Positions 23,956 through 37,600 of a DNA stretch of 64,000 nucleotides are shown piece by piece. The position numbers were made by a program, and so were the translations under genes. The DNA lies in contig SMMW01000061.1 of assembly GCA_004794655.1 (NCBI GenBank), positions 186,001-250,000 of the forward strand, written 5' to 3'. The notes under the pieces are model-generated. The model made no database searches and was not told the origin of the DNA. It was given only the letters and a program-made list of their open reading frames with translations. This stretch comes from Marisa cornuarietis (lineage: Eukaryota; Mollusca; Gastropoda; Architaenioglossa; Ampullariidae). Numbering within the stretch: position 1 is the stretch's first letter; each line of letters starts with the position of its first letter.

Positions 23956-24870
23956 GGTTTGATTCTAGCAATTATTTTTCCAATTTACCTAAGCAAATGA
24001 CTAAAGTCACTCTTTTAAAAATTCTAGTTATGTTCTGGTTACACACCTTTTATTATTACATATATAGACATAGACCGAGAGTGACACTGACTCTGTTAAG
24101 ATACCAGGGGCCAGATGCTGTTTGGGAAGAAATACCTTAAACCAAAGTTGAAAAATATAAGCTCGATGCACATACTGTAATTTTCTTGCGAGCATTTGGT
24201 AATGGGTATCTGGTTGTGTGGGTGTAAAATTTCTCTTTTAGCACCAAAACACAATCTTATGTTCTGCAAATGGACATGAAATAAATCTAATTCATTTATC
24301 AATTTGTGAGGAATTATTTTATAATGTTTTGCAGAATAATCTAGTTGTCCAAGGTTGAAGCATCTCAAATACAACTTGTCATTCTGGTACAATATCACAC
24401 GTCACGTGCATTGTACTGTGATGGAAGTAACTGCATGTATGGTGAGAGAGAGAGAGAGCCAGTTAGCAAGTCCAACTGTCAGCGGAAACATCCTCCCTGA
24501 ACAAGGATAGCCATTTAGTTACATTTTGATAAACCAAAGGATCTGTGCCGACATAATAGACACATTCCTATTTCCTGCTCCCACTTGTACACGATGGCTG
24601 ACATGGTGAAGTTCGGTTGAATTTTAAAAAATCTTGTTTAGCCATTCCTGCTGCAAGCTGCATCAAACAAACAAGCAAATAAACATTGTTTCAGTCTTCT
24701 TTATTTGTACGATAATTGTGTCAGTAATCGCCAGAATGTTAATTATCTCTATTTATCAGAAACAGAAAAAGGCTCTAACCCAAACACAAAAGGCCTAATA
24801 GTGAATGTAACCCTTGGCTTCAATGTAGAAGATGTGATCCTAGTAAGATACGCTGAGTGTCCACTACAAC
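23956..24870. other. Intergenic, no gene recognised
   Basis: Between the Rex1-like tail and the presumed 3' end of the large minus-strand gene. The 100-codon minus frame at 24096-24398 matches nothing I know. A short GA run is at about 24445-24458. Confidence 0.5.
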
Positions 24871-24876
24871 TTTATT
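24710..24876 (-). promoter_or_regulatory. Candidate poly(A) signals of the large gene
   Basis: AATAAA on the minus strand occurs at 24871-24876 (560 bp past the stop) and at 24710-24715. The first lies in a GTGGACTAATAAAG context that also looks like a LINE tail, so it may be retroelement-derived. Confidence 0.4.
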
Positions 24877-25071
24877 AGTCCACAAGGGAAATTACCACTT
24901 AGTAAACGTTGACCATCATTTCTTGGCAGAGAATAGTCGGAGGTAGAACGAATGATGAAACTTCAAACCTTGAGCGTTGATGTTTGTCTCGGCCAGTCGA
25001 CCTGAACAACGACGACGATAATCTTGTGTTGCGTGTGACAAAATCTTGTCCAGTCTGCTCCAAGGTGCATC

Positions 25072-25120
25072 ACAAACAAACAAACAAACAAACAAACAAA
25101 CAAACAAACAAACAAACAAA
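25072..25120. repeat. (ACAA)n microsatellite
   Basis: About 12 perfect tetranucleotide units in the presumed 3' UTR of the large gene. Confidence 0.95.
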
Positions 25121-25437
25121 TGTGGGCTTGACCTTGATTGGGCCACAACAGTTGCCAGGCAGAGCACGCTTCAGATAAAAATGTTTTTCGCTGTCTTCAC
25201 CTCGAGGCTTCTTGTGTAAATCTCTCTCTCGTGTACCTGTCACTACTCATTACTCAACCGATTTAACGAGACAAGATTAAGAAACAGGACTAGGAATCAT
25301 GGAAGTAGTAAGAGTAGTAATCAACTAAATGAGGCACAGACAATCTGAACATAATTAGTGAGATAAGGCCGAGGGACTTGATTATTATCTAGATTATCAG
25401 TCATCTAGATTATCTAGTCTCTCTGACGAGGAGATGC

Positions 25438-25697
25438 TCAGACGGTGAGTTCTGCCAGATATTTCTCACAGCGACCATTAGGATAAACAGCCTGTATGCA
25501 GATAAACAAGTCATGGATCCGCCTTGTTAGTGTTTGTTTGTAAGAGGTGGCCGTCAGAGTCACGTGGTTAACGACGTCACCATAACCGTTGGCGGTACCC
25601 GCGAAGACCAAGTAGGTCACGTCACGGGTAACGTTGAAGACGTCACGCCAGTCTAAAAATAGCTCATTGGCAGCCCAGTCTAAGGATGCATTTTTTC
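25438..25697 (-). CDS. Large gene, exon 30 (terminal)
   Basis: Starts after CTGTAGATC...ACAG-type acceptor (CTACAG|GA), phase 1. Encodes NELFLDWRDVFNVTRDVTYL, then GTANGYGDVVNHV and CEKYLAELTV before TGA. FN3-like strands, no membrane segment. A further 3' exon is not excluded, since the module looks short. Confidence 0.75.
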
Positions 25698-28600
25698 CTG
25701 TAGATCACAATAAAGCAAAATGAAAAAAGGACTTATTCTCACAGCTGTATTTTCTTGCTAGACATGCTCAGCACTTTCGCCAGCTTTTAACAATTATTAT
25801 TATATTATTATTATTTGATTATTATTTATTTGCATTCACAGCACTGCGTGACCTGCAAGACTGTAGTTTTTACAGATGAAACCCCACTTCTATTTATAAT
25901 TTGTTATTTTCCCCCGTATTAAACATATTCCACAAATTGTGGCGCTATGGAAGGTAGAAATACACGAGTTACATTCAATCAAACATTTCTATTACTTTGT
26001 GTATCTTTAAATCTATATATATATACCTGTCAGAACTATTACTTTGTGTATCTATAAATCTATATATATATACCTGTCAGAACTGGCTTCCTGTCGTCCA
26101 GCCGAATTGTGGTAGAGACGGTTTCTGAGGACATGTTCCTGGCGTTGCTGGCTCTGATTTCAGCAACAATGACATCCCCAGGTGCTATGTTCTCGTCGAT
26201 TCTCAGAATAGCCGAGGTCTTACTCACACTCTGGGAAAGCCAGTCGGTCAAAGGACGTGAGTCGTGTAGGAACCTATAGTGATAGACATCAGCACTGGGG
26301 TCATCGCCGCCCAGCCAGGTGAACTCTAGGTCTGAATTTCTGGAGCGCACTTCCGGGTCACACCCGTCAAAAGGCGATACGAAGGGGTTATTGTTGAGTG
26401 CTCTTATTCTAACCTGAAAGATACAGAAATGTAGCCTTATTGCAGCATTTACCACAATGAATCATAACTATAACGTCTGCTACCATTTGTGTCTTCACAC
26501 CGTCGTCGTCTGACCCTAACGCTTGGCTCAGATACTTCGTTCTCTGACATCTAAATTTAAGCCCAGTTAGAAGAGTTTACATATATGGGTCAACATTTAA
26601 TAAAAACAATAACAATTGTCCTTTACATAGTAAAACGAGGATAGAAAATAATGCCAATAGGACCATAGATCACAGAACATAGAACATTTCTGGTGGTTTC
26701 AAGAGAACAGACAGGAACTGCCGTCCATGAATTCAAGTTACCGTTGTCATGTCCGGCGCTTGCAACAAAACAAGGTCAGGATGCGATGTTACAGTAGACG
26801 CCATCTGGATTTTGTTGAGACAGGTCACTTTAACCTCAAGAGATGCTAAATGTCTGGGCTGTTGAAGCAGCCAACGACAAGTGCCCGGAGTGACGTCAGT
26901 TGTTGCTTGAGCCGACGTGACTCCAGGTGTGACTCCAGGTGTGATTCCAGGTGTGGCTCCCACTGAAAGGAACGTCACGCATCACATGAGAAGTTGAGGT
27001 TCATGAAGCCTTCGACATAAATGTGTCTCGTCTTTGTTTCATAGTTTGAGAAGAATGCAAATTATAATTTGGTTACAAACAGTTATGTCTCACAAACATT
27101 CTACACCAGCTACTACCAGCATTTTGACAGTCTTGTCTAACATGTTGGTACAATCACATCTTACTGTAGTACAGCACGGCCAATCATACATCATACAGTA
27201 GCTGTTGATGTCGGAACAAACTATGTCACGTGTGTATGTGACGTCATCTAACTGACGAGTGCAGATGCTACCTTGTTGACAAGAGCACATTGATGAGGTC
27301 TTACCCTGTATGTACAGCTAGTACAACGAAGTACAAATTGCGATGTGACCTTACTTAGCTCACAAGTGCAGAGTAAGATGTCACTTTCCTTGTCCTCAGC
27401 TCTCCACTCAGCCTCCGCCCACACCTTCAGGTCGCTGCCTTGACCTTCGTACGTCAGTGTCGTCTTGACCTTTGACACGACTGGTTGGGTTCTGTCCATG
27501 TAGATGGCGCTGGAGGTGAAACGAACTCGTTGTCCGGCGCCGTTCTCCGCCATGACGCTGGCGTACAGAGGTGCGCCATGCTGCACGTGCACGTTGAACA
27601 GGAAGTGACCACTGTGACCTACGGGGGTTAAAGGTTGTACTTGGAGACCTCCCGGTGTGGTTCCTACGCCCACCATCAGAGTTCTGATTCGTGATTGCGG
27701 GTCTTGTACGAGCGTGCAGACCGACAGGGAGGACTGCGTCAGCTGACTGAGGCTAACGGCGCCTGAAACGGTCACGGTCTGCCGAGAACAGCCTGACAGC
27801 CTCACCTGGATTTTAGCACCTGAGGTCGCGTAGATCTGAACAGTGACCACCTGGCCAGCTCCTGCCGTTTGCACGAACACGTACTCAGCCGTTGCGTTTG
27901 CAGGTGCAGCGAAGTTAAAGGTTAGCGGCATTTTGAAGGCTGTGGCGTCAACAAACCCTCTTACTCTGGGACCTGTGTTGAGAGCGACAACATCGACTTT
28001 CATCAATGTGTCAGTTGCGCTCTGCACGCTAAAGTCTTCTTTGTAAACACCACTTAAGACAGACGTCGTCTGAGTGTAGCTCAAAACTTTTTCTTGCAAA
28101 ACGTCAAAGTGTGTGCAGGTAACACCCTCAGGTGCCGTGGTGTCCACCAAAATTGCCGGCGACCACACCGGCTGACTATCCAGTCCTGCCACGTCACGGG
28201 CTTTGACAACCACCTTGTACCTGACGTGAACAAGGAGATGATGTAGTACTTTTCTCTAATGTGGGAGAAGAGGTATCTGCTATTAGCAAAGACATAATGT
28301 CACACTGTTTTGTGATGTGGAAAAATTTAGACAAGGGTTTCACAAAACTTTACAAAGAATAGTTTTAAAAACTAACATCAACGACTCTTATCTGCACATC
28401 GCTCGGAGCATTTAATAGTTAACAATTCCGATTGCTACATATTACTTTTCACATTACATGTATAAAAGGGGAAAAAAATGAAGCATAAAGACAAGCAGCT
28501 TTACACATTACACACAGTCTTGTCTTGTTGCTAGTATACGCTGTTTCAGCGCTTGCTGAAAAAACAGGCTACAATACACTGAATTTACTCAATACGACAT

Positions 28601-31600
28601 TGAGTTTTTTTTTGCTTTTGATTCTTTAAATATTTCCTAACCTGCGATTGTGCTGCAGTGTCAGGCCTTGGAATTGGTACTCTTTCCTGAAGCCAACATC
28701 GCGGAAGGACACGAGTGGTTTGCTGGCGTCATCAGCTTCATAAAGAGCGAGGTGGTAGGACTTGACTGCCGAGTGGGTGTCCTGGAAACCATGCCAGGAG
28801 GCAGACAGGGAGGTGGTGGAGCTCTGAGCCAGGTGACTGGTGTGACGTAGTCCCGTAAAGACGACGCCGGAGATAGGAGGGACAACGTCAAGCAGGACGC
28901 CGTCTGACACCGCTGACCTCACCAACCCGGCCCCGTTGACAGCACGTACTGTGACGTAATAGCGCGTTCCCTTCTCCATTCTGTCTGATGACACGATGTA
29001 CGTGGTACTCAGGCCCACAGACGTTGGCTTCACGTAGTCGTCGGCTAGGAAACCAATAAAGAATGAATTCTGTAATAAAAGACATACTAGATCACGGAAA
29101 GCATGAGCGTGCTCAAAAATATTGGTAGCGTTATATTTATATGCAGTTTTATAACTCGTATATTATTACAAAGCCGGGGTGAGTTTATCTCCTTGTTATT
29201 TTCCTCTTAGTTTCAAGTACGTCAGTTACTGTAATCACAACGCGCACGAAGAAGAATACACTTTTATTTATTTATTTTTTCACAGAGGACGTACCGAAAG
29301 GAGAAGTGCCGATCCATATCTCATAAGCAGCAATGGCGCTGTCACGATCTATAAAGACCCCGTTCCAACAGGCCGTGATGTTGGATACAGAGCTGAGGTA
29401 ATCGACGTCTTGCTCACAGGTGCTGTTGGACTCGATTACCGTCTTTCCACGTGAGAGTAACGGGGGAGTACTGTCAACAGACACGGGTAGCGAGAGGAAG
29501 GTCACGCAACTGTCGCTGGACAACCAGGTCCGCACGTTAAGCACGTAACTCAGGCCGGAGGTCAGCACATGTTCTCCTGGCAGGCAGTATGTCATCTCCA
29601 TGGCGAGTCCCACGTCCTGCCAGCTTGTTAGCCTCTCTCCACCACTCCCGTTGGTCCCACTGAGGCTCCACTCAAAACTGGACACGTTGCTGAGTAAGTC
29701 AGTCCCAGACAATGACCAGTGACCCTCCAGACATTTGACTGATGTCGAGTACACTTGAGGTCTTGTTCCCCAACCTATGTGAGGAATAACCCGGAAGTTT
29801 GCGAGGAGCGGGTCACTGGGATCAATCTGTCGACAAGTCTCTAAAGCACGTGTACACACTTGGCCTGTAGAAGCACAGGCGCAGTCCTGTGTGCAGGAGG
29901 ATACGGGACAAGAGTAGCGCAATGCTAATAATCTTAATGGGCCAGGGCCAGACACCACCTTAAACGCCGTTCGTACCATTTCGCTCTGGAGACCCACGTG
30001 GTTTTCAGCCCAGATGCCCAAGAAGACGACATCAGGCAGGAGGCTACTCGACATGACAAGCGAGAGATGCTGTATGTATGTGTCGTTGTCATGGACGACA
30101 GTCACACGACCGTTAGAGAGGTCCTCCCCATTGCATGTCCGGCCCGCAATGACGTAATAGGCTACAACTGCAGACTCCGGGTCAGTGAAGTCTTGCCACG
30201 TGGCATTCACAACAGCAGCCATACCCCCACCCGTGATGTTTTCAAGTTTCCACGTCAAGGGGGATCTGAAGGTACCCAGGAAAGGAGGGGTAGAGTCCAC
30301 GAACAGGCGGGAGGAAGTGCTTGTCGTACAGAGTCCCGCAGCGTTGCAGGCCGTCACTGTTGTCCAGTAGAGGTCGCCATCAACTAGCAAGTTGTCTTTT
30401 CCCAGAGTAAGGCTCAACTGAAAAAAGATTCATTGCTAGAAGCGAAAAGGGAAGAACATTCCACCGTATTTCGGTTATCAGAAATGCGTGTGCGGGAAAA
30501 GTAGATTGAATGTAATAATGAAGTACACAGTCACATTAAAATTATAAAATGATGCTAACAGCGTGGGGCTACCTTTGTATCAGCTCCCAGGCTGACTTGC
30601 TCTGTGATAAGGAGTCCTCTCTGCTGACTCAAAACACTCACGACATGACTGACCACTGAGCTGTCGGGGTCCCTGAACTGCCAGGCTATGTGGAGGACTG
30701 AGCGGTCCCACTGTCTTTCAACTCTACTTCCGTTGCGCAGAGACAAGAAGTAGGGGACAGTAACCACTTCTGGTGGCGTAACGTCGACTGGAAAAAGAAA
30801 TTATGGCTGAAATGTCCATGTGGTAATCATCAAGACGAATCAGTATTTGCGGCTCAAAAGTTAATGTTGTACTCACCAAAACAAATTAGTATTTGTGGCT
30901 TTAACGTGCAAGTTGTAATTATCAAGAAGAATCAGTATTTGCGCCATACATGTCCAAGTTGTAATCAGCAAGAAAAATCAGTTTTAGTGAGGTCTGAACA
31001 TTGTTTCTTTAAAACACGTTCCCATAAGAAAAACAACGAAAACTCGAGGTTTGCTGAGGGTAATAATATGTAACAAACTGATGGAGAATGTTTACATAAT
31101 GAAATGATATTTAGTTTCAACGAGCATCAGAACAGAGACCCAGCCACTTACAAAGCAGCTGCCGAAGTTTTACAGTTGACACTAAATAAGTGAGCTTGAT
31201 GTTTCATCCACAACACTGGGTTAGGGTTAAGAGGGTGTTTGGTGTCTTACCCATAAAGCTGGGTTAGAGTAAGGGTTAAGAGGGTGCTTGGTGTCTTACC
31301 CATAAAGCTGGGTTAGAGTAAGGGTTAAGAGGGTGCTTGGTGTCTTACCCACAAAGCTGGGTTAGAGTAAGGGTTAAGAGGGTGCTTGGTGTCTTACCCA
31401 CAAAGCTGTTAGAGATGGTGACGGAGTGCAGGCCGGCAGGATTGTAGGCTCGAACTGTGACGTACAGAGGTGTGGCAACCGGAAGTGCAAGATCCGACAT
31501 AAGGACACCGCGAGCTAACATGGTGGGCGTGAGGGGAACTACATCGCATGTCCCCGGTGTTTGACCAGCACACCATGCCATCTCTTGAATTCCAGTCTGG

Positions 31601-34600
31601 GGGTCAGAGATTCCGCTCCATTGCGCCTCTAGTGTAGTGCTACAGTGAACACATTATTATACACAGTTTGTCTCTGTGTGAATGTCACTAGTGTAGTGAA
31701 CACATTATTATACACAGTTTCTCTGTGTGAATGTCAGTAGTGTAGTGCTACAGTGAACACATTATTATACACAGTTTGTCTCTGTGTGAATGTCAGTAGT
31801 GTAGTGCTACAGTGAACACATTATTATACACAGTTTGTCTCTGTGTGAATGTCAGTAGTGTAGTGAACACATTATTATACACAGTTTGTCTCTGTGTGAA
31901 TGTCACTAGTGTAGTGAACACATTATTATACACAGTTTGTCTCTGTGTGAATGTCAGTAGTGTAGTGAACACATTATTATACACAGTTTGTCTCTGTGTG
32001 AATGTCACTAGTGTAGTGAACACATTATTATACACAGTTTGTCTCTGTGTGAATGTCACTAGTGTAGTGAACACATTATTATACACAGTTTGTCTCTGTG
32101 TGAATGTCACTAGTGTAGTGAACACATTATTATACACAGTTAGTTTCTCTCTGTCTGGATGTCACTAGTGTAGTGAACACATTATTATACACAGTTTGTC
32201 TCTGTGTGAATGTCCGTAGTGTAGTGAACACATTATTATACACAGTTTGTCTCTGTATGAATGTCACTAGTGTAGTGAACACATTATTATACACAGTTAG
32301 TTTGTCTCTGTATGAATGTCACTAGTGTAGTGAACACATTATTATACACAGTTAGTTTGTCTCTGTGTGAATGTCACTAGTGTAGTGAACACATTATTAT
32401 ACACAGTTTGTCTCTGTGTGAATGTCACTAGTGTAGTGAACACATTATTATACACAGTTAGTTTGTCTCTGTATGAATGTCACTAGTGTAGTGAACACAT
32501 TATTATACACAGTTTCTCTCTGTCTGAATGTCAGTAATGTAGTGAACACATTAGGATACACTGTTAGTTTCTCTCTGTCTGAATGTCACTAGTGTAGTGA
32601 ACACATTATTATACACTGTTAGTTTCTCTCTGTCTGGATGTCACTAGTGTAGTGAACACATTATTATACACAGTTTGTCTCTGTGTGAATGTCACTAGTG
32701 TAGTGAACACATTATCATACACTATTAGTTTGTCTCTGTCTGGATGTCACTAGTGTAGTGAACACATTATCATACACTGTTTGTCTCTGTATGAATGTCA
32801 CTAGTGTAGTGAACACATTATTATGCACAGTTTCTCTCTGTCTGAATGTCAGTAATGTAGTGAACACATTAGGATACACTGTTAGTTTCTCTCTGTCTGG
32901 ATGTCACTAGTGTAGTGAACACATTATTATACACAGTTAGTTTCTCTCTGTCTGGATGTCACTAGTGTAGTGAACACATTATTATACACAGTTTGTCTCT
33001 GTGTGAATGTCCGTAGTGTAGTGAACACATTATTATACACAGTTTGTCTCTGTGTGAATGTCAGTAGTGTAGTGAACACATTATTATACACAGTTTGTCT
33101 CTGTGTGAATGTCACTAGTGTAGTGAACACATTATTATACACAGTTTGTCTCTGTGTGAATGTCAGTAGTGTAGTGAACACATTATTATACACAGTTTGT
33201 CTCTGTGTGAATGTCACTAGTGTAGTGAATACATTATTATACACAGTTTGTCTCTGTGTGAATGTCACTAGTGTAGTGAACACATTATTATACACAGTTT
33301 GTCTCTGTGTGAATGTCACTAGTGTAGTGAACACATTATTATACACAGTTAGTTTCTCTCTGTCTGGATGTCACTAGTGTAGTGAACACATTATTATACA
33401 CAGTTTGTCTCTGTGTGAATGTCCGTAGTGTAGTGAACACATTATTATACACAGTTTGTCTCTGTGTGAATGTCACTAGTGTAGTGAACACATTATTATA
33501 CACAGTTTGTCTCTGTATGAATGTCACTAGTGTAGTGAACACATTATTATACACAGTTAGTTTGTCTCTGTATGAATGTCACTAGTGTAGTGAACACATT
33601 ATTATACACAGTTAGTTTGTCTCTGTATGAATGTCACTAGTGTAGTGAACACATTATTATACACAGTTAGTTTGTCTCTGTATGAATGTCACTAGTGTAG
33701 TGAACACATTATTATACACAGTTAGTTTGTCTCTGTATGAATGTCACTAGTGTAGTGAACACATTATTATACACAGTTAGTTTGTCTCTGTATGAATGTC
33801 ACTAGTGTAGTGAACACATTATTATACACAGTTAGTTTGTCTCTGTGTGAATGTCACTAGTGTAGTGAACACATTATTATACACAGTTTGTCTCTGTGTG
33901 AATGTCACTAGTGTAGTGAACACATTATTATACACAGTTAGTTTGTCTCTGTATGAATGTCACTAGTGTAGTGAACACATTATTATACACAGTTTGTCTC
34001 TGTATGAATGTCACTAGTGTAGTGAACACATTATTATGCACAGTTTCTCTCTGTCTGAATGTCAGTAATGTAGTGAACACATTAGGATACACTGTTAGTT
34101 TCTCTCTGTCTGGATGTCACTAGTGTAGTGAACACATTATTATACACAGTTAGTTTCTCTCTGTCTGGATGTCACTAGTGTAGTGAACACATTATTATAC
34201 ACAGTTTGTCTCTGTGTGAATGTCCGTAGTGTAGTGAACACATTATTATACACAGTTTGTCTCTGTGTGAATGTCACTAGTGTAGTGAACACATTATTAT
34301 ACACAGTTTGTCTCTGTGTGAATGTCACTAGTGTAGTGAACACATTATTATACACAGTTTGTCTCTGTGTGAATGTCACTAGTGTAGTGAACACATTATT
34401 ATACACAGTTTGTCTCTGTGTGAATGTCACTAGTGTAGTGAACACATTATTATATACAGTTTGTCTCTGTGTGAATGTCAGTAGTGTAGTGAACACATTA
34501 TTATACAAAGTTTGTCTGTGTGAATGTCAGTAGTGTATTGCTACAGTGAACACATTATTATACAGTTTGTCTCTGTGTGAATGTCAGTAGTGTAGTGAAC

Positions 34601-37600
34601 ACATTATTATACACAGTTTGTCTCTGTGTGAATGTCACTAGTGTAGTGAACACATTATTATACACAGTTTGTCTCTGTGTGAATGTCACTAGTGTAGTGA
34701 ACACATTATTATACACAGTTTGTCTCTGTGTGAATGTCAGTAGTGTAGTGAACACATTATTATACACAGTTTGTCTCTGTGTGAATGTCACTAGTGTAGT
34801 GAACACATTATTATACACAGTTTGTCTCTGTGTGAATGTCACTAGTGTAGTGAACACATTATTATACACAGTTTGTCTCTGTTTGAATGTCACTAGTGTA
34901 GTGAACACATTATTATACACAGTTTGTCTTTGTGAATGTCAGTAGTGTAGTGCTACAGTGAACACATTATTATACACAGTTTGTCTCTGTGAATTTCAGT
35001 AGTGTAGTGAACACATTATTATACACAGTTTCTCTCTGTCTGGATAATAATAATAATAATAGTGAAGATTTTTATAGCGCATATTCACACTCGTAGAGAG
35101 CATGCTCTTAGCGCTTAAAACGAGGAAGAGACGTGGACTAAGTAGATACAGAACACAGGGGACGAAAGAAAACGACAGTACTGACAAAAACAGATAACAA
35201 AAGGCATCAAGTAACAGGAACAGAGAAATATAGTGATTCTCCGAGAAAGATGGGTAAAATAGCAAGAGGGAAGGGATGGTTAGGACTAGCATTGTGGACT
35301 AAGAGTTGTGCTCAAGGAAGAGGTGAGTTTTCAGTGCAGATTTGAAAGATTCAGCTGTAGGAAGGTGGCGGATATGGAAAGGAAGAGAGTTCCATTGTTT
35401 TGCAGCACAGTAGCCAAAAGTCCTGTGACCATATGTTGTTGTTCTGGTGACAGGAACAGTTAGGATACGGTCGTCAGAGGAAGAGCGTAGTTGTCTGGAC
35501 GGAGAGTAAGGGATGAGAAGTTCAGAGAAATAGTCAGGACAGGAGCCTGCAAAGAAATTAAAACACAGCACAGACAGTTTGTACTGGATGCGAGAACAGA
35601 CGGGTAGCCAGTGTAGAAAACGAAGGAGAGGAGTGACATGGTCCCGTTTCCTTGCTCTAAGCACCAGACGCGCAGCGGAGTTCTGTACTCTCTGGAGTCT
35701 CTCAATGAGGGATGAGGGGCAGCCTGCCAGCAAGGAGTTGCAGTAGTCAAGTCGAGAAAGAACAAACGCACAGACAAGAGTGTTGGTAGCACGTGTAGAG
35801 AGAAAATGACGGATAGCACTGATCTTACGGAGCTCATAGTAGGCAGACTGACAGACAGCTGTAACATGTTTATCAAGGGTCATGTCTGCGGTGACAATAA
35901 ATCTCAGATTACTAACAGATGACGTGAAGGTGATGTTGCTGTCGCCCACCTTGATGTGATTGGGCAGACTGACGAGTGAAGGTTGATGTCTTCTTCTATG
36001 GCACAAGAGGGCTTCCGTTTTATCATCATTTAGTTTAAGCTTGTTTTTCACCATCCAGCCCTTGACATCACTGATACAAGCTTCTAGAGAGCTAATAGCA
36101 GAGTGAGACTCAGCCAGTGGAATAGAACAGTAAAGCTGCGTATCATCAGCATAGGATTGATGAGAAACCTGGTGAGACCGGATGCATGATGAAAGTGGTT
36201 TAGTATACAGGATGAACAGGACTGGGCCAAGTACTGAGCCTTGGGGAACGCCACAGAAAAGGGAAGCAGGGCGAGATGTCTGACCATCAACTAACACAGT
36301 CTGGGTCCTATCAGTGAGATAGGAGTTGAACCATGAGAGCGCAGGTCCAGAAATCCCGTAGAGGGTGTGGAGTCTGTGAAGAAGCAGAGAGTGGTCTATA
36401 GTGTCAAATGCAGCAGACAGGTCCAGTAGGGTTAATGGAGAGACATCACCACTGTCAAGAGCAGATAATATATCTGTTGTTACTTTATGGATGTCACTAG
36501 TGTAGTGCTACAGTGAACACATTATTATACACAGTTTGTCTCTGTGTGAATGTCACTAGTGTAGTGAACACATTATTATACACAGTTAGTTTGTCTCTGT
36601 ATGAATGTCACTAGTGTAGTGAACACATTATTATACACAGTTTCTCTCTGTCTGAATGTCAGTAATGTAGTGAACACATTAGGATACACTGTTAGTTTCT
36701 CTCTGTCTGAATGTCACTAGTGTAGTGAACACATTATTATACACTGTTAGTTTCTCTCTGTCTGGATGTCACTAGTGTAGTGAACACATTATTATACACA
36801 GTTTGTCTCTGTGTGAATGTCACTAGTGTAGTGAACACATTATCATACACTATTAGTTTGTCTCTGTCTGGATGTCACTAGTGTAGTGAACACATTATCA
36901 TACACTGTTAGTTTGGCTTTGTCAAGACATCAGACTACTGTACTATCTACTTATCTGCTGCCTAATTTAGTCGCTTGTCTGAGAGAGAAAGAGACAGAGA
37001 AAGAATATAACAATACGAACAGTTTATTTTGTTAGGACTTTGGGACTATTCCAAAAGGTTGGTATATGACGTGTTACAGGGGAAAATACTCACTAGACGA
37101 AGAATATAGTACAGAACGTATGACAGGGACAAATATAAAACACATTAGATAAAGAATATGCTCTAGAACAGGGGTGGGCAAAGTATCTTTGGACCGGTAC
37201 CTGATGACAACTGCATGATCTGTTTTAAAAATGGGTTCAGTCGCCTGGCGATCAGTGCTCGGACTGTCGAGCTTGACGTCGCTAGTGGGCTTGTGTCTGA
37301 CAAATGGTCAAGTTATTATAGGTTATTATAGGTATTATGGGAAGTATCTGGCGGTCAGTGTGCTCGACTGTCGAACCTGACGTCGCTAGTTCGAGGCTCT
37401 TGGGCTTGTGTCGGACAAAATGGTCAAGTTATTATAGGTTATTAAAGGTATTATAGGGAAGTATCTGGCGGTCAGTATGCTCGACTGTCGAACCTGACGT
37501 CGCTAGTTCGAGGCTCTTGGGTTTGTGTCGGAAAAATGATCATCATAGGATAAATAATCACATTATCTTACGGCGAGTATCTTTTGCGAGTGTCCTGCCC

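Noticed and set aside
24096..24398. 100-codon minus-strand open frame
   Set aside because: No domain, no splice or regulatory support, AT-rich; likely chance.
31793..34945. Several open frames over 100 codons on both strands with a 17-residue period
   Set aside because: All come from the 51-bp array (17 codons); both strands are open for the same trivial reason.
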